Source of the DNA: DATMTS01 sp035564555
GTDB taxonomy: Bacteria; Actinomycetota; Actinomycetes; Actinomycetales; Microbacteriaceae
Direction: 5' to 3'
NCBI GenBank assembly: GCA_035564555.1
Contig: DATMTS010000076.1
Location: 1-34,504, forward strand
Length of the DNA stretch: 34,504 bases
The translations under genes were made by a program, and so were the position numbers. Positions within the stretch are counted from its first letter, which is position 1. Each line of letters begins with the position of its first letter. The notes under the pieces were generated by a model that was not told the origin of the DNA, searched no databases, and was given only the letters and a program-made list of their open reading frames with translations. Positions 22,718-31,129 of this stretch are shown in pieces.

Positions 22718-23338
22718 ATGTCAGAGACAGCGCCGCGGCCCGATGGAGCGCCGTTCGACGCGCCTACGGTGTTCGTGGGAGACAGCCTGACCGAGGGTGG
22801 CGACTGGCAGGATTGGCTCACCGACGAGCGGGTGGTGAACCTCGGAGTCAGCGGCGACACCACCGATGACCTGATCGCCCGGCTCGACGACGTGATCGGA
22901 CACCGCCCGGGCACGGTCGTGCTGTTGATCGGCACCAACGACCTCGCCTGGCGCCGCGGCGCCGAACACATCGTTCGGAACATCGAGACGATCCTCGTCA
23001 CGTTGCGGCGCGAGCTGCCAGACACTCAGATTCTCGTGCAGTCGATCCTGCCGCGCGAGCACATCTACGCGAAGACGATCAAAGACGCCAACCGGCATCT
23101 CTGGCAGTTCGCCTCGACGGTGCGCGCGCAATACCTCGACCTCTGGCCCGTGCTCGCCGAGAACGACGCCATCGATCCCAGGTTTTCGCCGGATGGTCTG
23201 CACCTGAACGACGCGGGCTACGAGGCCTGGCGATCTGAACTGGTGCCGGCTCTGGAGACGCTGCGGGGGCTCGCGCCGAGCAGTCGCGCGATCGTGTTGC
23301 CCGGAGGCCTGCAGGGCTTCGGGCGCGCCGCCGGCTGA
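22718..23338 (+). CDS. SGNH/GDSL-type hydrolase
   Basis: A 206-residue esterase or lipase-like hydrolase of the SGNH superfamily. Block I is VGDSLTEGG with the nucleophile Ser23. Block II Gly is in NLGVSGDTTDDL, block III is LIGTNDL with the oxyanion Asn, and block V is SPDGLHLNDAGY with the catalytic Asp and His. There is no signal peptide, so it is probably cytoplasmic. The ATG at 22718 has GGGAGG 6 nt upstream; a longer frame to 22631 has no family similarity. It follows the deo operon by 116 bp and ends 16 bp from the convergent macrodomain gene. The substrate is unknown. Confidence 0.9.
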   Translation: MSETAPRPDGAPFDAPTVFVGDSLTEGGDWQDWLTDERVVNLGVSGDTTDDLIARLDDVIGHRPGTVVLLIGTNDLAWRRGAEHIVRNIETILVTLRRELPDTQILVQSILPREHIYAKTIKDANRHLWQFASTVRAQYLDLWPVLAENDAIDPRFSPDGLHLNDAGYEAWRSELVPALETLRGLAPSSRAIVLPGGLQGFGRAAG

Positions 23339-23354
23339 TCGCGGCCGGAACGAG

Positions 23355-23879
23355 TCAGTCCGACTGCCGCAGCGCCTCCTGGAACGCCTGCAGTGCCTCG
23401 TCTGAGAACAGGACGAAGCGCACGAGTTCGATCGGCGCCGAGGCGCGTTCGCGTACCGTGGCGACCGCGATGCCTGCGGCGTCGTGCATGGGCCAGCCGT
23501 ATACGCCGGCCGAGATCGCCGGGAAGGCGAGCGACGACGCGCCGAGTTCGTGCGCGACCCGCAACGCGTTGCGGTACGCAGATCGCAGCAGAGCGCTCCG
23601 ATCCTCTCGGGGCGAATACACCGGACCGACCGCATGGATGACCAGGCGGGCCGGCAACTCGCCCGCTGTGGTGGCGACGGCTTCGCCCGTCGGCAGCCCG
23701 TCCCGATAGGCGCCCTGCCGTAGCGCGCGGCATTCCTCGAGGATCGCCGGGCCACCGGCCCGATGGATGGCTCCGTCGACGCCGCCGCCGCCGAGCAGCG
23801 ACGAGTTCGCCGCGTTGACGATCGCGTCGACGTGCTGGTCGGTGATGTCGCCGTGAACCGCTTCGATGTGCACGCTCAT
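23355..23879 (-). CDS. macrodomain protein (YmdB/O-acetyl-ADP-ribose deacetylase-like)
   Basis: A 174-residue stand-alone macrodomain. The ADP-ribose-binding landmarks are all there: HGDITDQHVDAIVNAANSSL, then LGGGGVDGAIHRAGG, and the distal phosphate loop AFPAISAGVYGWP. Proteins of this type deacetylate O-acetyl-ADP-ribose or remove ADP-ribose from proteins or nucleic acids. I start at ATG 23879, which has GGAGG at short spacing; GTG 23897 is also in frame. It is divergent from the RbsD/FucU-like gene with 175 bp between. No zinc-dependent or sirtuin partner gene is seen nearby. Confidence 0.93.
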   Translation of the reverse strand: MSVHIEAVHGDITDQHVDAIVNAANSSLLGGGGVDGAIHRAGGPAILEECRALRQGAYRDGLPTGEAVATTAGELPARLVIHAVGPVYSPREDRSALLRSAYRNALRVAHELGASSLAFPAISAGVYGWPMHDAAGIAVATVRERASAPIELVRFVLFSDEALQAFQEALRQSD

Positions 23880-23961
23880 CCCCTCCGATCCCCGCACCAG
23901 CGTCGCCGCCGCCGGCTCTCGAGCAGAGCGAAAGCATAACGGTCCGATAACGCCTCGGCGC

Positions 23962-23977
23962 GCCCCCGTCTGGGGGC
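23962..23977. repeat. GC-rich hairpin between divergent genes
   Basis: GCCCCC-GTCT-GGGGGC forms a 6-bp stem with a 4-nt loop. Because it lies between divergent starts it is not a normal terminator. It could be an operator or a roadblock. TTGACC at 23996-24001 downstream is a possible -35 box for the next gene. Confidence 0.35.
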
Positions 23978-24054
23978 TAGCGTGCCGCGTTCGCGTTGAC
24001 CTACGCTCGCGGCCAAGGGTTGAGAATTGTTCACATTACAGGAAAGGCCCGACT

Positions 24055-24480
24055 TTGCTGAAGAACCTTAGCCCTCTGTTGTCCGGTGCCCTGCTTACCA
24101 CACTGGACGCGATGAAACCGGGAGATGAACTGACCCTCGTGGGCAGCGGATTCCCGCCGGAGCGCATCGTGTCACCGGTGGTCGATCTCGGTAGCGCCAC
24201 CACGGAGGAGGTCGCCGCGGCGATCTTGAGTGTCATGCCACTCGATCACGCCGAAGAATCGCCGATCGCATTCTATGCGGGCGGCGAGACCATCGAAGAA
24301 CTACCCGACGTCGCCTTCGCGGTGCGCGGCCTGGCATCAGACGCCGAAATGCGCGCAGTGCCACTCGCACAGGTGAGCGACGAAGAGTTCTTCGGCCACG
24401 CCGCTCGCTCGGTCGCCACAGTGCGCGTCACCACGGGTGACCCGCCGTTCGCTTTCACGCTGCGGAGAGGAGCCTGCTAG
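24055..24480 (+). CDS. RbsD/FucU family protein with altered active site
   Basis: A 141-residue protein whose start LKNLSPLLSGALLTTLDAM and following DELTLVGSGFPPERIV align with the sugar mutarotases FucU and RbsD, which interconvert pyranose and furanose or anomeric forms. The family's GHGDE turn reads KPGDE here, so the catalytic His is missing. ADA is VGS, and the C-terminal Tyr-x-Asn region is FAFTLRRG. Mutarotase activity is therefore doubtful, though the decamer fold could persist. The start is TTG at 24055 with AGGAAAGG upstream. It ends 9 nt before the ribokinase gene, implying a joint role in ribose or another sugar. No sugar ABC transporter genes are adjacent. Confidence 0.75.
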   Translation: MLKNLSPLLSGALLTTLDAMKPGDELTLVGSGFPPERIVSPVVDLGSATTEEVAAAILSVMPLDHAEESPIAFYAGGETIEELPDVAFAVRGLASDAEMRAVPLAQVSDEEFFGHAARSVATVRVTTGDPPFAFTLRRGAC

Positions 24481-24483
24481 CCT
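24478..24483 (+). promoter_or_regulatory. -10 box built on a stop codon
   Basis: TAGCCT begins with the TAG stop of the RbsD/FucU-like gene and is followed by exactly 6 nt and the ATG at 24490. There is no Shine-Dalgarno within useful distance, so the ribokinase may also be made from its own leaderless transcript. Confidence 0.45.
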
Positions 24484-24489
24484 GCCGAA

Positions 24490-25428
24490 ATGTCGGTCGT
24501 CGTCGTGGGGAGTGCGAACCTCGATCTCGTGTATCGAGTGGCGAGGATTCCTCACGGCGGCGAAACCGTTCTCGCGCAAGGACGTGCCCAGCACCCGGGC
24601 GGCAAGGGTGAGAACCAGGCCATCGCGGCCGCACGCGCCGGCGCCGAGACGGTGTTCGTCGTGGCGCTGGGAGCCGATGGTGCCGGGGACCGCATCGCTG
24701 CGACATTGCGCGCCGATCGAGTCGGCGGCGTCTTCCGTCGCGTCGATGAGCCAACCGGAACCGCCTTGATCACGGTCGACGAAGGCGGCGAGAACGCGAT
24801 AGTGGTCGACCCGGGCGCGAATGCGACGCTCACCGAACTCGAACCCGCGGAACTGGATGTGGTGAGCGGTGCGGACATCGTTCTGCTGCAGCTGGAGATT
24901 CCGATGTCCGCCGTCACGCAGACGGCCCGGCTGGCGCACGCCTCGGGGGCGCGGGTCGTGCTGAACGCCGCTCCCACCAGACGCCTGCCCACCGAACTGC
25001 TGGCAGACCTCGACGTGCTGATCGTCAACGAGCACGAGGCGGCAGAGCTCGCCGCTCAGCTCGGAGTGGGAGCGCCGTCGAACACGGCATCCGGTGCGGC
25101 GCAACTCGCCTCAGCGCTGCTGGGTCTCGTGCCCGCCGTGGTGATCACGCTCGGCTCCGACGGCTGCGTGGTGGCGCAGCGCGTCGAGAACGGAACGTCG
25201 GTCGAACACATCTCAGCGCCGGCCGTCACTGCCGTCGACACCACCGGCGCAGGCGACACGTTCTGCGGTGCGCTGGCCGCAGCACTGGATGCGGGGGAGT
25301 CGTTGTCGGCGGCCGCACGGTTCGCCGCTGCCGCCGGAGCGCTCGCGGTGCAACGGGAAGGCGCCGTTCCGGCCATACCGTCGCGACCGGCGATCGTCGC
25401 CGAGCTGCAACGCGCGGGCGAGCCCTGA
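24490..25428 (+). CDS. rbsK: ribokinase (PfkB family)
   Basis: Ribokinase phosphorylates D-ribose to ribose 5-phosphate. The 312-residue protein has the ribose-binding opening VVVGSANLDLVYRV with the substrate Asp and the PGGKGENQAIAAARAG loop (the usual Ala before Asn is Glu). LLQLEIP carries the substrate-contacting Glu, followed by LNAAPTR, NEHEA, and the catalytic DTTGAGDTFCGAL with the general base Asp near the C-terminus. All catalytic residues are intact. It lies 9 nt after the RbsD/FucU-like gene but has its own -10-like box. Other PfkB sugar kinases are the alternative, but the motif set fits ribokinase best. Confidence 0.9.
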   Translation: MSVVVVGSANLDLVYRVARIPHGGETVLAQGRAQHPGGKGENQAIAAARAGAETVFVVALGADGAGDRIAATLRADRVGGVFRRVDEPTGTALITVDEGGENAIVVDPGANATLTELEPAELDVVSGADIVLLQLEIPMSAVTQTARLAHASGARVVLNAAPTRRLPTELLADLDVLIVNEHEAAELAAQLGVGAPSNTASGAAQLASALLGLVPAVVITLGSDGCVVAQRVENGTSVEHISAPAVTAVDTTGAGDTFCGALAAALDAGESLSAAARFAAAAGALAVQREGAVPAIPSRPAIVAELQRAGEP

Positions 25429-25454
25429 TCCGCGCTGCGTACACTGGCAGAGCC

Positions 25455-25802
25455 ATGTCACGTACCCCCAGTCAGCCGCAGTTCGCGCGCCTTGCCTTGC
25501 TCCCCGGACTGCTCGGAGCGATCATCCTGCTCGCCGCCCTCGCGCTGGTCGGCAACGACTGGTATCTGTGGGTGCAATACGGGGTGGCGATCTTGGCCCT
25601 CATCATGTGCGTCTTCGCCGCGCAGGGACGCCAGTTCTGGTGGTTCGTCGCGCTGATCCCGATCGCAGTGGTCTGGAACCCGGTCTGGCCGATCGGCCTG
25701 CCCGATCTCGCGCTGCGCCTGTTGCACATCCTCGGCGCCGCGGCGTTCGTCGCCGCCGGGATCGGCATCCGGGTGCCGTCCTCGGAACCGCAGCGCCGAT
25801 AG
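25455..25802 (+). CDS. small membrane protein (DUF6804-like)
   Basis: A 115-residue protein with about four hydrophobic segments (residues 12-32, 38-56, 60-80 and 85-105) and the conserved-looking VVWNPVWPIGL between helices. It resembles small actinobacterial membrane proteins classed as DUF6804, an assignment I make from memory of the pattern. TACACT lies 9 nt before the ATG, suggesting a very short leader. It is on the same strand as ribokinase, 26 bp downstream. Function unknown. Confidence 0.7.
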   Translation: MSRTPSQPQFARLALLPGLLGAIILLAALALVGNDWYLWVQYGVAILALIMCVFAAQGRQFWWFVALIPIAVVWNPVWPIGLPDLALRLLHILGAAAFVAAGIGIRVPSSEPQRR

Positions 25803-25844
25803 TCGCCACTTCCGCGTCGAAGACAGGAGTGCCAGAGTGGAGAC

Positions 25845-26198
25845 ATGGCATTCCGTATCAAGCGGGTGTACGAAGATCCGGCGGCGGACGACGGCTACCG
25901 CGTGCTCGTCGATCGGCTCTGGCCACGTGGACTGAGCAAAGAGCGCGCCGAGCTCGACGAATGGAACAAGGACGTCGCACCTTCGACCGCACTGCGCACC
26001 TGGTTCCACCACGATCCGTCGCGGTTCACCGAGTTCGCCGAACGTTATCGTGCCGAACTCGATGAGAACCCCGCGGTGGATGCTTTGCAGCAGCGGGGTG
26101 CGGGCGAGGCCGTCGTGTCATTGCTCTTCTCCGCCACCGACCCTGAGTTCAATCAGGCAGTCGTGTTGCGCGATTATCTCGCCGAGCGCGCGCGCTGA
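25845..26198 (+). CDS. DUF488 family protein
   Basis: A 117-residue protein with the hallmark opening of DUF488: IKRVYEDPAADDGYRVLVDRLWPRGLSKE, followed by ELDEWNKDVAPST and LRTWFHHDPSRFTEFAERY. The family is widespread and lacks a firm biochemical role. It is soluble and has no cysteine. A GGAG lies just before the ATG at 25845. It is followed by a 204-bp gap before the SNF2-type gene. Confidence 0.9.
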   Translation: MAFRIKRVYEDPAADDGYRVLVDRLWPRGLSKERAELDEWNKDVAPSTALRTWFHHDPSRFTEFAERYRAELDENPAVDALQQRGAGEAVVSLLFSATDPEFNQAVVLRDYLAERAR

Positions 26199-26222
26199 AC
26201 CCCCGCACGGCGTTCGGTCGCG

Positions 26223-26402
26223 TAGACTGCTGCTGAGGGGCTGCTTCGCATCGCAGTACATGATGCATGTGCAGACCCGATCGCGACGCCCACCAGGCCT
26301 GACGGCCGTGCCGAACGCGAGCCACGTCTTCGCATCCGTACCCGGGACCGACAGAGGCTCAGCGGACGACGCACACGGTCGCCCGCCCATCTCAGGAGGA
26401 AC
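26223..26402 (+). promoter_or_regulatory. promoter and long leader of the SNF2-type gene
   Basis: TAGACT (26223-26228) is a good -10 candidate. The resulting leader would be about 165 nt, the longest in the window, and contains the perfect inverted repeat ACATG-ATG-CATGT (26258-26270). AGGAGGAAC sits directly before the ATG at 26403. I see no tRNA, riboswitch consensus or convincing small gene in this 204-bp gap. Confidence 0.4.
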
Positions 26403-28568
26403 ATGCCTCGCTCCGGCGAACGCACTGCCACGCAGCAACGCCGTTCCGGCAACAACCGGCACGCCAACAACGACGGGCTCATCCCGGTGCTCGCGCGCCG
26501 CGTGCGGGAGGTCGAGGCGAAGGCCGCCGACGGCAAGAAACTCGGCCCCACCAATCGCACGAAGTTCCAGGTGATCGCCCTGCTGATGCGCGAAGAGCGC
26601 GCCAGGGCCAAGACCGATCCGGAACTCACCGATGCGGCGCGCTCCGAGCAGCTGAAGAGGCTCGACGGCATTGCGACCATCCTGGCCAAGACCGCTGCGC
26701 GCGACACGTCGCTCATCTCGTTGCTGGAGTCGGATGCAGCGCCGAGCGCGACCGCGCAGAAGATGCGCCGCGACTGGCTGCTGGAATCAGGAACCGAACT
26801 CAGCCCTGACGACCTCATCATCACCATCGACCAGCCCAAGCCTGTGCAGGAGAAGATGCTGCCGCCGGAACTCGCCGAACGGCAGGTCATCCCGCCGTCG
26901 GTGCGTGCGCGCCAACTGTCGAACCCGTTCCTGCCCCCGGACTTCTCCAGGCCCGACCCGAAGGCGCCGCAACCGCGTCGGCGGCTCGACTCGTGGGAGC
27001 TTCTCTCGCCCCTGTTCAAGTCCTTCGAGTACGGTTCGGGCGGCCAGGCGGCGAGTATGGACCTGCCGGAGGCTCCGCCCATCGACAGGTATTCCCCTCG
27101 CGGCATGGAATTGATGAAGCACCAGGCCCGGTTCGTGGAATCCGTTCGGCTGGGTCACCGCAGCTTCCTGCTCGCCGACGAGCCGGGGCTGGGCAAGACG
27201 GCGCAGTCGCTGCTCGCGGCATCCGTCGCCGGTGCCTACCCCCTGTTGGCCGTCGTGCCGAACGTGGTGAAGATGAACTGGGCGCGCGAAGTGGAGTTGT
27301 GGACGCCGCACCGGCGCGCCACTGTCATCCACGGCGACGGTCAGGGTCTCGATGCCTTCGCCGACGTGGTGATCGTCAACTACGAGGTGCTCGACCGCCA
27401 CCTCGCCTGGCTGAGCGATCTCGGCTTCAAGGGAATGGTGGTCGACGAGGCTCACTTCATCAAGAATCTGCACTCGCAGCGGTCGAAGTACGTGCTCTCC
27501 CTGGCCGACGTGATTCGCGGCGCCGCTCCGGGTGGAGACCCGCTGATGCTCGCGTTGACGGGAACCCCGTTGATCAACGACATCGACGACTTCCGGGCGA
27601 TCTGGCAGTTCCTGGGTTGGATCGACGGGGCCAAGCCCGCCCCGAAACTGATGGAGAAACTCGAAGAGACCGGTCTGACCCCTGCCGACTTCGGCTTCTA
27701 CAGTGCAGCGCGGCAAGCCGTGATCGATATGGGCATCGTGCGGCGCAAGAAGATCGATGTGGCGGCCGACCTGCCCTCCCGTCGGGTCGTCGACCTGCCC
27801 GTCGAACTCGATGACGACCTCGGACGTTCCATCCGTGATGCCGAGCGCGAACTCGCGGCCCGACTCGTCGCGCGCTACCGCCGCGCCTCCGAGGTGGGAG
27901 TCGGCGCTTCGTTCGACGGCGATGCCGACGAGCGGCGCGAGCACCTCATCCGCATGGTGGCGCACGCCGAACTGGAGGAGTCGAAGGGGCAGAAGACGGG
28001 GGAGAACGTCTTCACCATGGTGCGCAAGATCGGCCAGGCGAAGGCATCCCTCGCGGCCGACTACACCGCGCAACTTGCGCGCTCGGTCGGCAAGGTGGTC
28101 TTCTTCGCGAAGCACATCGACGTGATGGATCAAGCCGAGAACGCGTTCGCCGCTCGCGATCTGCGCAGCATCTCGATCCGCGGCGATCAGACTGCGCTTG
28201 CCCGGCAGAAGCAGATCGACGCGTTCAACGACGATCCGACCGTCGCCGTCGCGGTCTGTTCGCTCACCGCGGCCGGTGTCGGGCTGAACCTGCAGGCGGC
28301 ATCGAACGTCGTGCTCGCCGAACTCAGCTGGACGGCCGCCGAGCAGACCCAGGCGATCGACCGAGTGCACCGAATCGGTCAGGAAGAGCCGGTCACCGCG
28401 TGGCGCATCATCGCGGCGCAGACGATCGACGCGAAGATCGCCGAGCTGATCGACTCCAAGCAGTCGCTGGCTCTGCGCGCGCTGGACGGCTCGGATGTCG
28501 AGCCGGGCTCGGCCGATTCCGTTCAACTCGACGCGCTGGTCGCGATTCTGCGCGACGCGCTCGACTGA
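26403..28568 (+). CDS. SNF2/HARP-like DEAD-family helicase
   Basis: A 721-residue ATPase of the SNF2 superfamily 2 group. Residues 1 to about 225 are a charged N-terminal region I do not recognise. The ATPase core follows: Q-like MKHQARFVESV, Walker A in ADEPGLGKTAQS (Lys265), DEAH box VVDEAHFIKN (348-351), motif III LTGTPLIND, and the C-lobe with QTQAIDRVHRIGQEEPVTAWRI (motif VI) near 640-665. The layout resembles SMARCAL1/HARP-type annealing helicases, so a role in DNA or RNA remodelling or repair is likely. No nuclease or methyltransferase gene is next to it, which argues against a restriction or defence operon. The start has an AGGAGG. Confidence 0.9.
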   Translation: MPRSGERTATQQRRSGNNRHANNDGLIPVLARRVREVEAKAADGKKLGPTNRTKFQVIALLMREERARAKTDPELTDAARSEQLKRLDGIATILAKTAARDTSLISLLESDAAPSATAQKMRRDWLLESGTELSPDDLIITIDQPKPVQEKMLPPELAERQVIPPSVRARQLSNPFLPPDFSRPDPKAPQPRRRLDSWELLSPLFKSFEYGSGGQAASMDLPEAPPIDRYSPRGMELMKHQARFVESVRLGHRSFLLADEPGLGKTAQSLLAASVAGAYPLLAVVPNVVKMNWAREVELWTPHRRATVIHGDGQGLDAFADVVIVNYEVLDRHLAWLSDLGFKGMVVDEAHFIKNLHSQRSKYVLSLADVIRGAAPGGDPLMLALTGTPLINDIDDFRAIWQFLGWIDGAKPAPKLMEKLEETGLTPADFGFYSAARQAVIDMGIVRRKKIDVAADLPSRRVVDLPVELDDDLGRSIRDAERELAARLVARYRRASEVGVGASFDGDADERREHLIRMVAHAELEESKGQKTGENVFTMVRKIGQAKASLAADYTAQLARSVGKVVFFAKHIDVMDQAENAFAARDLRSISIRGDQTALARQKQIDAFNDDPTVAVAVCSLTAAGVGLNLQAASNVVLAELSWTAAEQTQAIDRVHRIGQEEPVTAWRIIAAQTIDAKIAELIDSKQSLALRALDGSDVEPGSADSVQLDALVAILRDALD

Positions 28569-28573
28569 TACGG

Positions 28574-28756
28574 CTATGCGTTCGCGTCGGGCTCTTCATC
28601 GAGCACCACGACGCGTTCGTCGTCCGGGAACGTGTCGTCCGGCTCGTCGTCGATCGGGCGTTCGTCGTCGTCCGTCGGCTCGTCGGCCGGCTCGTAGTCG
28701 CCGTCTTGGGCCACGGTGAACTCCGGATCGCTCAACTGCTCGTCACTGGCGCTCAT
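28574..28756 (-). CDS. small acidic hypothetical protein (60 aa)
   Basis: A 60-residue protein with about 40% Asp and Glu and almost no basic residues (DGDYEPADEPTDDDERPI, FPDDERVVVLDEEPD). It has no membrane helix and is probably disordered. The ATG at 28756 follows a minus-strand TACCCT by 6 nt, with GGAG in between, so both leaderless and short-leader starts are possible. It is convergent with the SNF2 gene, 5 nt from its stop. Function unknown; a highly acidic partner for a nucleic-acid enzyme is only a thought. Confidence 0.6.
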   Translation of the reverse strand: MSASDEQLSDPEFTVAQDGDYEPADEPTDDDERPIDDEPDDTFPDDERVVVLDEEPDANA

Positions 28757-28762
28757 GTCTCC

Positions 28763-28768
28763 AGGGTA
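28763..28768 (-). promoter_or_regulatory. leaderless-type -10 box
   Basis: On the minus strand TACCCT is followed by 6 nt (GGAGAC) and the ATG at 28756. Confidence 0.4.
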
Positions 28769-28854
28769 CGCCGCGGGGCAGAGCCGGTCGAGGTCGCGGG
28801 CGTACGTGGCAACGGCATCCGGTCGGTTCGAGTTCGGGGGCGCCGACGGCGCGC

Positions 28855-29250
28855 TCAGCCCAGGGTGAACACCATCACGGCGCCGTCATCGTCGTGCACG
28901 ATGCGAGCGGTGCCGGCGAATCCGGCGAAGTCGCCGGTGCCGGTGCCGGGCACGATGTGGCCGAAAGCCGAAGGGTCGTCCGGGCTCTGCAGCGCGCCGT
29001 GGTGCACGGTGAACGAGCCGGTACGGCCGTCCGCCAGAGTTCCGGTCACGCGTTCCGCTGCGAGATAGCCACGCCCGTTCTCCTCGTCGCCGGACGAGAT
29101 GAAGTGCCCGACCGAATCGCCGACCAGCCCGTCGTTGTACACCTTGCGCATCACGACCGCCCCCAGCCACCCGTCGAAGGGGTCGGGCAGCGTCGTCTCG
29201 TCCCATCCGGTCACCGTGAATCGCGCCGTGATGGTCTCCTGTTGGCTCAT
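28855..29250 (-). CDS. DUF3224 family protein
   Basis: A 131-residue protein matching DUF3224, a small beta-barrel family: ARFTVTGWDETTLPDP at the start, then GSFTVHHGALQ and GDFAGFAGTARIVHDDDG near the end. Members are predicted to have an allene-oxide-cyclase or avidin-like barrel and no assigned reaction. The ATG at 29250 has TAATGT 7 nt upstream and no Shine-Dalgarno. A longer upstream frame is open but has no family content. GCGCC-GAC-GGCGC (28840-28852) just after the stop could be a weak terminator. It is divergent from the CYTH gene. Confidence 0.85.
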   Translation of the reverse strand: MSQQETITARFTVTGWDETTLPDPFDGWLGAVVMRKVYNDGLVGDSVGHFISSGDEENGRGYLAAERVTGTLADGRTGSFTVHHGALQSPDDPSAFGHIVPGTGTGDFAGFAGTARIVHDDDGAVMVFTLG

Positions 29251-29257
29251 CGCACCG

Positions 29258-29319
29258 ACATTAGCGAGGTTTAGCAGGCACTGCCAGGATTCGCACAGCG
29301 GGCACGGCTGCGCTAGACA
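29258..29319. promoter_or_regulatory. divergent leaderless-type promoters
   Basis: The minus-strand TAATGT (29258-29263) lies 7 nt before the ATG of the DUF3224 gene. On the plus strand TTCGCA (29290-29295) and TAGACA (29314-29319), 18 bp apart, lie with the latter 6 nt before the CYTH gene ATG at 29326. Neither gene has a clear Shine-Dalgarno. Confidence 0.5.
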
Positions 29320-29325
29320 AGAAGC

Positions 29326-29952
29326 ATGAGCGGCGACAAGCAGGTCGAGATCGAGCGCAAGTACGATGTCGACGACACGTCCCCCGTGCCGAATCCGGTG
29401 GGGATCGGCACGATCGCCGTCGTCGAGGCGCCCGAGACCATCGAACTCGACGCCACCTATTTCGACACGGACGACCTTGCGCTGGCCCGCCACGCGACAG
29501 CATTGCGTCGTCGCGAAGGCGGCAAGGACGCCGGCTGGCACATCAAGCGCGCCGTTTCGGAGGGTCGCACCGAACAGCACTGGCCGTTACGCCGCGGCGA
29601 TCGATCCAGCGTGCCCGTCGAGGTGCGCGCGCAGGTCGCCGATGTCGTCGGCGATGGCGGACTGCGCGCCGTGGCACGGGTGCGGAACCGACGCGTGGTG
29701 AGCCGACTGCTGGACGCGGCCGGTTATCCGGTCGCCGAATTGTGCGACGACCACGTCGTCGCCGACGACCTGCTCACCGGCGTCACCCGCACCTGGCGGG
29801 AATGGGAGATCGAGTTGCTGGCCGCTGCTCCCGACACCCGATCCGGGCGCACCGCGCTGTTGGATGCCTTGGAGGCGGAGGTGCTCCGGGCCGGCGCCGA
29901 GCTCTCGCCGAGCTCCTCGAAGTTGGCACGGGCCCTCGGCCTCGTCGGATGA
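29326..29952 (+). CDS. CYTH domain protein
   Basis: A 208-residue protein with the CYTH fold, an eight-stranded tunnel that binds triphosphates (adenylate cyclase 2, thiamine triphosphatase and inorganic triphosphatase families). The hallmark ExExK motif is in VEIERKY near residue 8. Basic residues line the strands: LRRREGG, GWHIKRA, and AVARVRNRR. The C-terminal EWEIELL is the second acidic strand for metal binding. Inorganic triphosphatase activity is the most likely role, which is inference. It lacks the CHAD domain often fused to it. pfk follows 79 bp downstream. Confidence 0.9.
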   Translation: MSGDKQVEIERKYDVDDTSPVPNPVGIGTIAVVEAPETIELDATYFDTDDLALARHATALRRREGGKDAGWHIKRAVSEGRTEQHWPLRRGDRSSVPVEVRAQVADVVGDGGLRAVARVRNRRVVSRLLDAAGYPVAELCDDHVVADDLLTGVTRTWREWEIELLAAAPDTRSGRTALLDALEAEVLRAGAELSPSSSKLARALGLVG

Positions 29953-30031
29953 CCGGGGACCGGCCCGTTTTGGAACGTGAGCCGCGCTCGTGCAAGATCG
30001 ATTCGTACCCGAACGAAAGAGGCGCGTATCC

Positions 30032-31060
<1,029 letters not shown>

Positions 31061-31073
31061 TCGCGCCCCCCGT

Positions 31074-31129
31074 CCTCCACCCGTCCGTCCCCTCCACCCG
31101 TCCCCTCCACCCGCTCGTTCCCTCCACCC
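31074..31129 (+). repeat. four tandem CCTCCACCC units
   Basis: CCTCCACCC occurs at 31074, 31091, 31104 and 31121, with steps of 17, 13 and 17 bp. The intervening bases are variants of GTCC and GCTCGTTC. A near-exact inverted copy (GGTGGACGGGACGG, 31205-31218) lies on the far side of the adjacent hairpin, so the units look like an expanded outer arm of that element. Confidence 0.8.

Noticed and set aside
26050..26574. A plus-strand open frame bridging the DUF488 gene and the SNF2 gene
   Set aside because: Overlaps both in the wrong frame; no motif; the gap is better explained as a leader.
26787..28526. A 579-residue minus-strand open frame opposite the SNF2 gene
   Set aside because: Antisense of intact helicase motifs; no start signal or domain.
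26403..28756. SNF2 helicase plus acidic protein considered as a defence module
   Set aside because: No nuclease, methyltransferase or phospholipase partner, and the acidic gene is convergent rather than in an operon.
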